64,000 nt of DNA from Glandiceps talaboti (Eukaryota > Hemichordata > Enteropneusta > Spengelidae): the NCBI RefSeq assembly GCF_964340395.1, contig NC_135551.1, positions 25,229,003 through 25,293,002 of the forward strand. Reading direction: 5' to 3'. A program made the translations under genes and the position numbers. Under the pieces are notes generated by a model, which was not told where the DNA came from, did no database searches, and saw only the letters and a program-made list of their open reading frames with translations. Of the stretch, positions 38,596 through 48,889 are shown in pieces (position 1 is the stretch's first letter; the number at the start of each line of letters is the position of its first letter).

Positions 38596-39247
38596 TACAG
38601 GAATAATATAATTGTACCTTCACAAACATGGTTTGTGCAAAATTGGGGAAAAAATTTTGACTAAAATTTCAAGAACATGGTCCATAGTTAAAATCTTGCC
38701 CAAGGATGTTGGCCATTCAGGCAAATGGCAATGGCAAGGCTGTGGCAGTGAACCAGCAACTTGCAAATTCCAACTTAAAGCCAACAACAATAAATATTTG
38801 ACCCTCATGATTCCACACATACTTATATTCGTTTGGCAATTACTGGTAATATTTCTCTGGCATTGAGAGTATTATTGGTATGTCACTTTCAATTTTGATA
38901 TGTTTATTTTGGTGTACTTATGACCACCCATTCAGTTGTCAGTTATCATTTATCAATTTGCCTGACAGTGTGGTTTACAAATGTATACTGACAGATGTAT
39001 ACTTAAAGGGCTGTGTAAGTTTCAGGTACAATTTTTTTTTTTTTTAAAGTTTTTTTTGAGAAAAAAAATGTTTTATCAACTCGAAAGTAAGATCATACCA
39101 ATCATCCCCTACTGCATTATGTATGTCATAATATAATGTACTGGATTATGTGTGTGTGTGTCTTTTGTTTGAACACTTGAACATCTGCATCTACATACTT
39201 GTGTGTGAATGTGCATGTGTGGGGTATATTGTAATATTGTATTTGCT

Positions 39248-39248
<1 letters not shown>

Positions 39249-39298
<50 letters not shown>
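39249..39298. repeat. (GT)n microsatellite
   Basis: About 24 uninterrupted GT units. Confidence 0.95.
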
Positions 39299-39479
39299 AT
39301 GAATTTGTGTGTCCCTCCTCTATATTTGTTTACATGTATACCAACCTGTATGTAATCACTCAAGATTAAACATGAACTTCAGATTATTATTAAGACTTTT
39401 TCACAACATGCAAACCTAAAACCTTACATTTTGTTTTAAGGTATAACATGACTTTCAGTGAAAACCAAAGTTCTTATAA

Positions 39480-39760
39480 ATCTCTTGGGATTGTTTTCAA
39501 AGAAAACAACAATCTTTTATTTTCCCATAGCATTAACACAGTCATCGGTGGCCATATTGGATTCGGTGGCCATATTGGATTCTACAGCGGGTTTAAGATG
39601 ATAATATCATTTTAATCCATTTCAAAACTTTGTATGGTAGTAAACCCCTGAATTTTTTTCTTGATTTTTAACTGAGAATAGGTTGGAGTTTTCTTGAAAC
39701 AAGTAACAGGAAACAGCTTCTCTTTATTTCTGTGTTGCATTTCACATTAACTACAAAAAA
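39480..39760. repeat. diverged dispersed repeat shared with 46,170-46,425
   Basis: Shared in order and orientation: TTGTTTTCAA(A/G)GAAA, ATTTTCCCATAG, ACAGT..T(C)GGTGG, GTATGGT, TTTTTTTC(C)TTGATTT, CTTGAA(A)CAA, ACAG, TTTATTTCTG and CATTAA. The pair brackets the receptor coding exon as direct repeats. This copy also contains a 19-bp tandem duplication of GGCCATATTGGATTC. Confidence 0.5.
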
Positions 39761-39901
39761 CAAAACAAAACAGACTAACATTAGTCATATCAAACTTGTA
39801 ACGATATCCATGTACAATTTACTAGTTCTATATTATAACAGGTTTGTGTGTAGTTCTTCAATCACAAAATTGATTGGTTTTTGTTTTTGTTTTTATTACA
39901 G

Positions 39902-40585
39902 ATTTACTTCTGGATTGCACACATTACAGACTAGAGAGAACAGAAGATAAGAAGACATTTGGAATACATTGATGGTCATGCCAAAGTAAAGTTAACTTGA
40001 AACTGAATTTTAGTGGGGAAATTTACTCACTGCCAAAATATACTGTACATCTCTTGAAATGGTGATTTGTAGATTAACTAGTAAAGTGAAATGGACAACA
40101 GACGTGAAATTGACACTGTGATGTCTTTACAAATAATGACCCTGAAGATATGATTGCGGTTGAGATAAAATTGTCAACCATTATCTAATTAGCAATTGTC
40201 CTGTCCAGAGGCTGTGTACGTTCCTAAAGGCATAATTTGTGTTCAAAGATGAAGCCTACATGATAAGTGGGAACTTGGAGAAAGTCATTTACACCAAAGA
40301 CATTTTGCAAAGACGCTAAGAGTCCTTAATGTGATGAAAGGTTACTGATTCGTAAAAAAGTCGTTTATGCCAAATGAAAGTTACTTGAAAGAGTCTATTT
40401 GGTAAAGGTCAATGAGTTTCATTTTATAATGTCAGAAATCAAGTACAATTATTGCATTGTATGACTTCGTGTTGAATACAGAGTGCTTGTGCAGAATCCC
40501 TGAATGCATCTAGCATTTATGTAAACAGGACTGCAGACTCACGTACATTTTTGTCTTCGTTCGTCTGTACACTTGTATTTGTGCG
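39902..40585 (+). other. 5' untranslated part of the receptor's 3' exon
   Basis: A pyrimidine-rich tract (TTTTTGTTTTTGTTTTTATTACAG) ends in AG at 39,900-39,901, a good 3' splice site. From there to the start codon no splice donor is needed, so the 5' leader and the whole coding frame probably share one exon. Stop codons in all frames show it is untranslated. The upstream leader exon is not located; the CpG-richer patch at 32,735 is one candidate. Family knowledge: rhodopsin-class receptors often have intronless coding regions behind a spliced leader. Confidence 0.5.
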
Positions 40586-41734
40586 ATGATCATCATGGAG
40601 AGCACAGTCAGTACATTGGTTACCTCAACTACATTGTTGATTACTACAATGACAGCTAATGTATCAAATACAACAAACGAGACTTTCCAGACCGAAAGTG
40701 AAGATGTCGGACTACCACTCGCAGCTGTCATTCCACTCGCTATATTGATGATCATAATGATTCTCTTCAGCGTACTTGGCAATAGTATCGTTTGTCTGAT
40801 TGTGTATCAGAAACCCGCGATGAGATCAGCCATCAATCTACTCCTCGCAAATTTAGCATTTGCCGATATCATGATCGCTTTGACTAGTATGCCATTTGCG
40901 TTAGTTACGATTATTACAACTGATTGGGTCTTTGGTGACGTGATGTGCCAGATCACAGCATTCTTTCATGCATTGTTCAGTTTTGAAGCTGTATACATTC
41001 TTACTTCTATCAGCATTGACCGATTCTTTATCATCGTGCGACGCAAAGATAAACTCAACCCTAACAGAGCCAAAATTCTGATTGGTACATCATGGCTTTT
41101 TAGTTGTCTGATCAGTATACCACCTGTATTTGGATGGTCAGGTTACACATTTGAAGTTGGACGAGCTCAGTGCATGCTTGAGAAACCGGAGAATGTCGCC
41201 GATGCGATATATGCTATTTTACAAGTACTGTGTCTGTTTTATTTACCATGCCTGCTGATGGCATATTCATATTTATGTATTTTGAACACCGTGAGGAGAA
41301 ACTCGTGTCGTGTACAAAACCATCCAGAATCATTAAGCGTGAGCCAAGCTAATAAACTTGGTTTAACAGGGATTACACGACCAGCAAGAGTGAACGTTGA
41401 TATGAGTTTTAAAACCCGAGCCTTCACAACTATTCTCCTGTTATTTATCGTTTTTGTGATTTGCTGGGCACCGTACGCTATTACTCAGTTGATAATCCTC
41501 TTCCATAATACCTATCCGAAAAGTTATGTAGCAGAGACGGTGATTCTGTGGTTGAGTTATATGAATTCAGCCTTCAATCCCATTATTTACTGTTGGAGGA
41601 TTAAGAAATTCAGGGAAGCGTGCCGGGAGATTATCCCTAAAACCTTCAAGCTCTTGCCAAAGTTGCCAGGAAGAACTCAGAGACGCATTCGTCCAAGTGC
41701 AATATATGAGTGTAATGACCAATCTGTGGTGTGA
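40586..41734 (+). CDS. GPR45/GPR63-like: GPR45/GPR63-like (PSP24 family) class A orphan G-protein-coupled receptor
   Basis: Intact 382-residue seven-transmembrane receptor at the plasma membrane. The N-terminus carries N-glycosylation sites at N25, N28 and N31. TM1 ends in LGNSIV (N66), TM2 has LAFAD (D94), C121 starts TM3, which ends in the variant DRF (145-147) instead of DRY. TM4 has the conserved Trp, ECL2 the partner Cys, TM6 CWAP and TM7 NPIIY, with helix 8 WRIKKFREAC. From family knowledge, VCLIVYQKPAMRSAINLLLA, FALVTIITT, FKTRAFTTIL, WRIKKF and the tail RRIRPSAIY match vertebrate GPR45/GPR63, so this looks like their pre-duplication homologue. The tail SVV fits a class I PDZ ligand. 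Met4 (A at -3, G at +4) has a stronger start context than Met1, so translation may begin at 40,595. Ligand unknown; signalling is not shown by sequence. Confidence 0.93.
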   Translation: MIIMESTVSTLVTSTTLLITTMTANVSNTTNETFQTESEDVGLPLAAVIPLAILMIIMILFSVLGNSIVCLIVYQKPAMRSAINLLLANLAFADIMIALTSMPFALVTIITTDWVFGDVMCQITAFFHALFSFEAVYILTSISIDRFFIIVRRKDKLNPNRAKILIGTSWLFSCLISIPPVFGWSGYTFEVGRAQCMLEKPENVADAIYAILQVLCLFYLPCLLMAYSYLCILNTVRRNSCRVQNHPESLSVSQANKLGLTGITRPARVNVDMSFKTRAFTTILLLFIVFVICWAPYAITQLIILFHNTYPKSYVAETVILWLSYMNSAFNPIIYCWRIKKFREACREIIPKTFKLLPKLPGRTQRRIRPSAIYECNDQSVV

Positions 41735-42401
41735 TGTTGACACAGATGATGACTAAACCTACCTGTTGTCATTCTTAATCGAAAATGGAATGGTCAAAGA
41801 CAATGAAAAGCTGACACCTCCCATTTTTCATGGGTGTGAAAATTAGTCTGGTGCATAAGACATAATTTTATTGGGAATAACCTACCTATTTCAATTGATA
41901 TTTCAAAATGGAATGGTCTGAATTATTGTATAGATGGCACCTACCATTTTCCATAGGTGTAGATTTTGAGGATTATAGAAAGATGACAATCCAATATTTA
42001 TCTTTTTAGTATGAGATAATGTGTATTTGTCACATTTAAAATATTTATATTTCTATCTTCAATCTAAATGTGCATGAATTACTTCAGCCAGTTTATTGCC
42101 TTTGAAAGTAGAAATGCTAAACTTTGATTTAGCAATATTGGTGCAACTGAAATATATTTATTCCAAAGAGTCTGATAAATTGAAGGAATGCCAAAACAAT
42201 CTTTTCATTGACACTGCCATGTATCCATTTTTTGTTGGATGCAAATTTCTTGTGAACTATGTGTTGGCCAGGACTATCTCATTTTGAACTGAAAGAGAGT
42301 AATCATTGTGTTCAATCGGATCAAAATCTGATGTGAGAATACGGCTTGATTTCTTTATTCACCTCTGTTTCCTTTTGTACATATACTGTTGTTTGTTTTC
42401 A
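41735..42401 (+). other. receptor 3' UTR and downstream DNA
   Basis: Follows the TGA of the receptor. No AATAAA occurs before the MITE. The first canonical signals are at 42,534-42,539, inside the MITE, and at 43,146-43,151. The transcript may therefore end within or beyond the MITE, or use a variant signal such as ATTAAA near 42,401. The short open frame at 42,096-42,287 has no recognised similarity. Confidence 0.4.
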
Positions 42402-42768
42402 TTAAAGTGGCCATATGGATGAGGATTGGTTATTTATTTTGGATTTTTAATTTACAAAACAATTTTACAATGACTTCCTATTTGAAAAATCAATATGAAA
42501 CAACATTGTATGCCAAGTCCTTGTTTGTAACTCAATAAATTGCAAAACTATTCATAAGTTTGTAAAATGTTTGTTATTGTACGTACAAATTAACAAACAT
42601 TTTACATGTTTTTGGGTTTTTTTAGCTTTTTGCAATGTATTGTGTGACAAATGCAGGCTTGGTGTATGTTGTGGCACATTGATTTCTCACTTAGGAAGCC
42701 GTGACAAAATGTTTTGTAAGTTAAAAATCCAAAAAAATAACCAATCCTCATCCATATGGCCACTTTAA
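42402..42768. mobile_element. TTAA-flanked foldback MITE, copy 2 (complete)
   Basis: Borders TTAA-AGTGGCCATATGGATG and CATCCATATGGCCACT-TTAA. The inner arms (GAGGATTGGTTATTTATTTT and AAATAACCAATCCTC) pair over more than 50 bases, and pairing continues more loosely to the centre (TGCCAAGTCC, AACATTTTAC). It is 367 bp with no coding capacity. It is the best-preserved of three copies (15,260; 33,906; here) and lies 670 bp after the receptor stop codon, so it may be part of the 3' UTR. Confidence 0.8.
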
Positions 42769-43189
42769 AGTCATTTATTGCACTTAATCATGGAACTGTC
42801 TTATCATCCCCATCTATTACACGGATTGAATCAAAATGTGTGTGTGTTATATGTTGTTTGTTTTCAAATTTTGTTGTTCTTGGAGCAAACGCACATCTGA
42901 CACTGTATCATAGTAGTTCTCATTCATTTCTCATGTTTTAAACGCCAGTGTCAACTTATCAGCGAACTTCTTTCAAGACTATTGTGGTTTACTTTGAGCA
43001 TGCACTTGTGATACATACATTTGAATTGCAAACTTTCAAATGGGAACTATAATGGTACAAAGTCAGACATGGGGAAGGTGCTCACACCCAGAAGAACAAA
43101 ATTGAAATCAAATGACAGTATACAAAGGAAATACATGTAGAGGTAAATAAAGGGATCAAGCTGTATTTTTCTACATCAAATTTTAATCA

Positions 43190-43425
43190 AATGACATTGT
43201 ATACATTTGTTACACTCATTGGCATTGCATCCCTCATGGGATCAGTGTTAATGCAGGAGGAAACTGGAGTACCTGGGGAAAACCCGCACTGTTCGCGTCA
43301 GTTGAGTCAAACTGAATGACACTCTTCTTACTTTAACAGTGTGGTAAATTTAATCTAACCTTGGATGGGTTTGAACCCTGACCGCAGTGATAAGAGGCAA
43401 GTGGTTTAACCACTAGGCCACCAAC
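43190..43425 (-). mobile_element. tRNA-derived SINE
   Basis: Read on the minus strand from 43,423, the sequence begins GGTGGCCTAGTGGTTAAACC, an RNA polymerase III A box (TGGCCTAGTGG), and has the B box GGTTCAAACCC at 43,367-43,377. After this tRNA-like head of about 62 bases comes a body with GCGGGTTTTCCCCAGGTACT and CCAGTTTCCTCCTGC, which resembles a conserved SINE body motif seen in other metazoans (family knowledge, name not certain). It does not fold as an intact tRNA gene, and the body continues well past the tRNA 3' end. Confidence 0.75.
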
Positions 43426-43792
43426 ATCCCATAATATCCCCAGCAATGACAAATCTTTCAGTTCAATGTCATTTTTGAGGGTTTCTGTTTTATTTGAAAA
43501 CCTCAACAACAGCATTGTAATGTATATTTTTCTCTCAATTTTATGTATATATGTATTTATTACAGCCTTTTTAACCACCCACAAAACTAAGATATTGTGG
43601 AAGTCAATTTTACCACCACCACTTGTTTCAGTGTATTGAAATCTTGTACTCATCATTCATAAAATTTGGTATTTTATATGTAATGATGAAACTTTGGAAA
43701 AAAACATATGTACGTAAACATCTTAAATTGTGTCAGAAAGCACTGAATGTTTGTCGAGGGTGCTCTTCATGATTATTTTTTCGATAAGTATA

Positions 43793-43808
43793 CCACTAGA
43801 GGGCGCCC
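43793..43808 (+). promoter_or_regulatory. candidate CTCF-binding site
   Basis: CCACTAGAGGGCGCCC fits the bilaterian CTCF core consensus CCASYAGRKGGCRSYV at all 16 positions. It lies between the receptor and convertase genes, where an insulator would make sense. The same core also occurs in some transposable elements, so binding is inferred only. Confidence 0.45.
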
Positions 43809-44113
43809 TTTAAGAGATAATTGTTAGGGCCTGATTTATTCGGATTCCTAGTCATTTGGAACATGTACAACTCCACTTCATTATAATGTATAGTTGTCTC
43901 TCTAACTTCTGAGTAATTTCAAAAATGTGTTATATTTATTCCAGCTCTATAAGTTTGTGTGTACTTTATTTAGTGCTTTTTTGGGCATAGTGCAATTTGG
44001 TAATTTAGAACTTGCGTTAAATTTTGAAAATTATTCAAAAGATGATAAACACTAATGCTCATTTTTGTCAGAGAGAAATGACCATGTGTTGTCTTTTGTC
44101 AATCAAAACCTGA

Positions 44114-44167
44114 GGTGGTGGTGGTGGTGGTGGTGGTGGTGGTGGTGGTTGGAGGGGGGGGGGGGGG
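44114..44167. repeat. (TGG)n plus G run
   Basis: Twelve TGG units followed by GGA and 14 G residues. The open frame through it, a poly-Trp stretch, is a repeat artefact. Confidence 0.95.
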
Positions 44168-44513
44168 TTACCACTACCAGAAGAGCCAATAGTAAATTTT
44201 TAGTAATGAAGAAATACGATCAATTTCTTGTCATAAATTTCTTGCCAATAATATTTGCCAATAATCTGTTGTTTGATGGCACATTTTCCAGCCATATATT
44301 TTGGTTTGTGAGAAGTGACCACCAAGTTGTACAATGTCTGAAATGATATCTATATTTTGATTCAAAGTAGTTTAAGCTTTATGATGGGTACATGTAAATT
44401 ATAAACACCTTTTTACCTCCTACCTGAACAATACTGTGGCTATGGTGTCAAGGGGTGTTAACTCCTAATTTTCCAGAATGCCTCACCCAGTGTACAGAAG
44501 GCTTCTTCTCTAA

Positions 44514-44776
44514 GCCTAATAGGGAACTTGCAAACCCACCATGTTGAATGTTGCATCATGGGAAATGTGATAATAAATACTAATCAATTAGTATTGTAAA
44601 CAATGTTGTTAAATTGTTTATAACCACAAATGATCAATTCATATTTAGCTTGACCAGTGTGGGGGGTTTATTTCATCGGTAGCTGCTCCAGATAAGATAT
44701 TACGATAACCACACATAATCCCATAGTCCTTTGCATCTGAGCATGCTCAGTCTGGATTGCAAGTTCCCTATTAGCC
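44514..44776. mobile_element. MITE with 17-bp perfect terminal inverted repeats
   Basis: TAATAGGGAACTTGCAA at 44,517-44,533 and its exact complement at 44,757-44,773. The interior has no coding frame. A length of about 260 bp and clean ends fit a non-autonomous DNA transposon. Superfamily not assigned. Confidence 0.75.
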
Positions 44777-46169
44777 AAGTTTTATGATAGAATTTTACAG
44801 AGGTTGCGTGTTGCTGGGTCCCTCAAGAAGAAATGCGGAAAACAAAAACACTCAACTGAACATTTTTAGCATGACTTCAACTGCACAAAGTTCTTAATAT
44901 TAGTTTAACCATTTTTTTCAATTTTGAAAACTTTTTGGCCCATTTCTACTTTATTTTATATGTAAATGTTGATATGATTCTTCTATATGAATTTGTGTTA
45001 AAAAATTTGGTTACTATGGTCACATTTAACAAGAAAGTTTATGCCAAAATTTTTGACATTTTGTACTTGTCATTTCAATTTAATTTTAGAAAAAAAAATG
45101 TTCATATGAATTATCTTATGAAAACTGTTGATGAAATATTTTGGTTAAAATTGGTAATTTTTACCAAAAGAAGTACATATATGTATGTGATAATGAAGGA
45201 GGTAACATTTAGTAGCACATGAAAATTCATTCTCAGACCAAACATCCCATCTTCAGCTCTCCAGCCACCCCTATGTATTCATAGAATGGTATACTCTTTT
45301 GTGAAATACAATGGGAGTATTCCATATAAATTAAAGTAGGTGGTGATAAACTAATGATAAAGAGGAAAGGGAATCATCAGTAAATAAATGTGAGATCTTT
45401 GATTTTATAATAATTTTAAACGTACGAGATTATTAAATTCATCAAATGTTAAATAACCTCTAAATTACAAACCTCAAAATTCATGTTACCATATTGTATG
45501 TTGACAATTCCTACGCTTGCATGTTACAATTTTTAAAAACATATTTATAATTATAGTATTTATTAATATTTATATATATTTCAGTAGTGTATTAACACCA
45601 GACATACATCATAGCAGTACTCTGTCATGGTTTTGGCCTATAGCCTATGTTTTGAACATTTTGATGGTTTCAGGTGATGTCAAGTGATCAATGTGGGATA
45701 TAAAAATACTCAATCTGTTCACATGAATTTTAGTCCCTAAATCTGACAGACTATGAAATAAAAAATGGCAGATACAATTAAGTAAAATTTCAAGTAACTT
45801 GTGCAACAATGACAAACAAATACTTTAACATATATAATTGTATAGACTGTAAAATATGTCGTGTCACTCCGCCCTCGCCAGCCTGCTCTTTGAAAGGGGT
45901 TGACCATAGTATGAGGGAGCCTTGTCATGCTGTACCTCACAGACTAATATTTATACTTCTCTATTGAATCTTTACAACTAACCATCAACAAGTGAATTAT
46001 TGAATTTAACAAAATGTTGAAAGCTGTGAAAATAACAGTTTTCATCTTATAAAGTATAGAATGCACCTCAGGAGCCACTTTCCTGGAAAATCACAGTTCT
46101 GAAAATCGCTCCAAACTTTACCATCAGAAACTTTATACTCCTGGTCGTTTTGAAATAATTAAAGAAATT
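44777..46169. other. AT-rich non-coding DNA
   Basis: The 95-codon frame at 44,935-45,222 is rich in Phe, Leu, Ile and Lys, as AT-rich chance frames are, and has no known domain or start context. Nothing else is recognised. Confidence 0.4.
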
Positions 46170-46425
46170 TGGGGTTTCACAGTCTTGTTTTCAAGGAAAT
46201 CAACTGATTAATTTTCCCATAGAGTTTCCACAGTTGGTGGTGGTCATACAAGATAATAAAATGGCCTAAAGTTTGGTATCAATTTGACGTCTATTTCAGA
46301 AGTTGGTATGGTTATCCCTCAGTTTTTTTCCTTGATTTGGTCTAAGAATAACTTTTTGAGTTTACTTGAACAAAGGAACAGAAAAAGTGTGAACAGTTTA
46401 TTTCTGAGGCATATTCTACATTAAG
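46170..46425. repeat. diverged dispersed repeat shared with 39,480-39,760
   Basis: Same ordered blocks as the upstream copy (TTGTTTTCAAGGAAA, AATTTTCCCATAGAG, CCACAGTTGGTGG, TTTTTTTCCTTGATTTGG, TTTATTTCTGAGG). Identity is moderate, so duplication or insertion is old. Confidence 0.5.
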
Positions 46426-48680
46426 GTCATCAACGCCATTGTATCACTGGATGTAATGATTATGTCCCTGTAGTAATATGAAGGAACCCCATGACTTTGA
46501 ATCCTTAACAAAAACACTGGTGAGTGAACCTCACTAAAATACCTGGGATACTCAGATAGATTTTACTAACTGTAATACCATTCTTCACAAAAACACTCAA
46601 GGTAGTTCTCTTTTCCAACACTATGTACCTGTGTAAGGATTTAAAATTCAAAAACGTCGTGTTGGGCCAGTCATTGGTCTTTGCTTTCTTCATTGAAAGG
46701 GGTCAAACCATCCAACTGCATCAAATCCAAATTTGTGTAAAACTTACACATTGAATTATAAAAGTTAACGAAGAAAAGTTGTTAGCAACTTGTAACTTTA
46801 CCTTGAAGGAAATTTCCAAACTCTGCCTGTATTGAAGACAGTAGAAGTCAAGTTGATTTGCATACATCAAAGCCAAGGTCATAAATATTTCAGACTACTT
46901 TCTTTGTAATAAAAAATTTTTGAAATAGCTTGACTTTTTCAACAACAGTAATTTTGAAAATCACTGTTTTTGCATGACGACTCGTAACTTTCAGACTGTA
47001 TGACTGTCTTTATGTGTTTTGTTCCGATTTGTACATATTAAACCTTGATCACAGTTCCTTTATTACGGTGATGGAGGGGCTATGGTTTGATATCAACTTT
47101 GCATATTTAGAATCTGGACACAATATCAAATATTTACTTTTTTGAAGAAGAAAAAAATCATACATTGTAAGTTGATTTGGGATTTGTTCAGAACCTGGAC
47201 TATTTGGTATTTTTGATTGAGTGACAAGTTTTGTTACTTTTATGTGCCAACATTGTTTGTCACAGTGATACATATGTTTGATCCCTTTCTCATTGAAAAT
47301 ACCTCACAAAAGTAGATCAACAAAAATGCTTGTTGATCTTCAACCTTTTTGGTACATCTCGATTAGGTTTTAAACTTCAGCTTGATTCAGAAAACTAGTA
47401 TTTTTGAACACGTTGATGAAAGAACGTTGTTATCAAAGTAAATACATGTATATATTTAAAAAGATATTAAGCAAAACCTCCAGTTTCACTCTTGTAGAGT
47501 TAAGTTTTGTTTTGTTCTCTGATGTTTACCACAACTTCAAATGATTCACCATGTTCTTGTTCCAACTTTGCATTGTGGGAGTGAGCTAACAGTCAGATTC
47601 CATGGTGAACCAAACAAGGACATACTTTATCATAATGTAGTGTACCAGTAAGAGTTGGTTGATATATTTTTCTATTTGAATATTCCCAAGTCAGCATTTA
47701 CAGTAACTCATAAATAATGTCTTGCCATCGTAATACTGATATGATATGATGTCATATTTGTTGGTATCAATATATGTAATAAATGTTTCAGAAAATATTA
47801 TAAAAATGGAATTGCTGTCTGTTTTCTCTTATATGAGTGTAAATTCAAAGATTGGAATATGACTGAAGTACAGCACCTTGCAGGTTAGTGTTCACTGGGT
47901 CTATTTAGTACAACCATGCAGAAACCAAGAAGTAACAACACATGCTACACTTTAAGATAGCAAGATTAAATGAATACAGTATGTTGTAACATTTTGACTA
48001 AACTATTGTGCCATAATGCAGATAACAAAACATTGGCACCTGCATGTCTGCATCTAGTTGCACTATGTTTTTAAATGCTTTATTTCATTTTTGACAAAAG
48101 TGTGGCAAGAAATTGCAATAGGCCATTCCAGACTGCAAACAGGAAATTGGGAATGCACCGCCCTCGCTCAGATTGGGGGTATCATCATCTAATTTGTCCC
48201 TTGGTATTCTATAGAAGTGTAAATCAGGGATGCTTTTTGTATTGTTCAGACATTGAGGAAAGCAGCCATGCTCTATGATTAACTGAGTATCCTATACCAT
48301 GTATACCCCCAAAGTACACACAGACAGGAAGTAGAGCGCCACCATGGCAAATTTTGCAAAGGTCGATATCATGCTATAGTATGTGCAATTTCCTATTGGT
48401 TTCTTCAGGTTTGTACAGTAACCTGCAACACGCTATATATCTGGTTTTAAGTTTGGTAAACATTGGTAGCTGTATATAACAATTCATTTTGTTGGTCAAT
48501 TAAAAACCAACTACAGATGCATTATTACAGTCAATCTGTTTGTCAATCAGTGATCTGTGTCTGTGTATTTTGGGACTGCAGTAATAAAAAAAAGGAAAAT
48601 ATTCATTCCTTTGTTCTGAAAGTGAAGTGAAATGGAGTGAATAATTTTACATTGGAAAATTTACTTCAATACTAAACAAT
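46426..48680. other. non-coding DNA
   Basis: No exon or ordered repeat recognised. Several minus-strand open frames of 60-75 codons show no family features. Confidence 0.4.
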
Positions 48681-48684
48681 AGTC

Positions 48685-48688
<4 letters not shown>

Positions 48689-48728
<40 letters not shown>
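48689..48728. repeat. (TG)n microsatellite
   Basis: About 19 TG units. Confidence 0.95.
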
Positions 48729-48795
48729 TGTGCATGTACGTACGTATGTATGTTGATGTGTTTTTCTTTATATTGTCGATTTGTTTATAGTAAAC

Positions 48796-48849
48796 CACAG
48801 TCCCTCTATCACTGTAGATGAATAGAGCGACTGTGATAGAGGGACTGTG
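48796..48849. repeat. perfect-stem hairpin
   Basis: CACAGTCCCTCTATCAC at 48,796-48,812 pairs exactly with GTGATAGAGGGACTGTG at 48,833-48,849, with a 20-base loop. Could be a small MITE tip pair or a transcribed hairpin. The stem is shorter than a usual pre-miRNA stem of about 22 bp with loop-side pairing. Confidence 0.8.
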
Positions 48850-48889
48850 AGTAAACAAAACAAATATCAAAATTAGATCGGTTCCTTTG

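Noticed and set aside
40510-40782. 90-codon minus-strand frame over the receptor start
   Set aside because: Antisense shadow of the receptor reading frame and its leader; no independent features.
43360-43425. Functional tRNA gene
   Set aside because: A and B boxes are present, but the 3' acceptor half does not pair with the 5' end and the element continues as a SINE body.
44065-44346. 93-codon frame with a poly-Trp run
   Set aside because: Produced by the (TGG)n and G-run simple repeat; no domain on either side.
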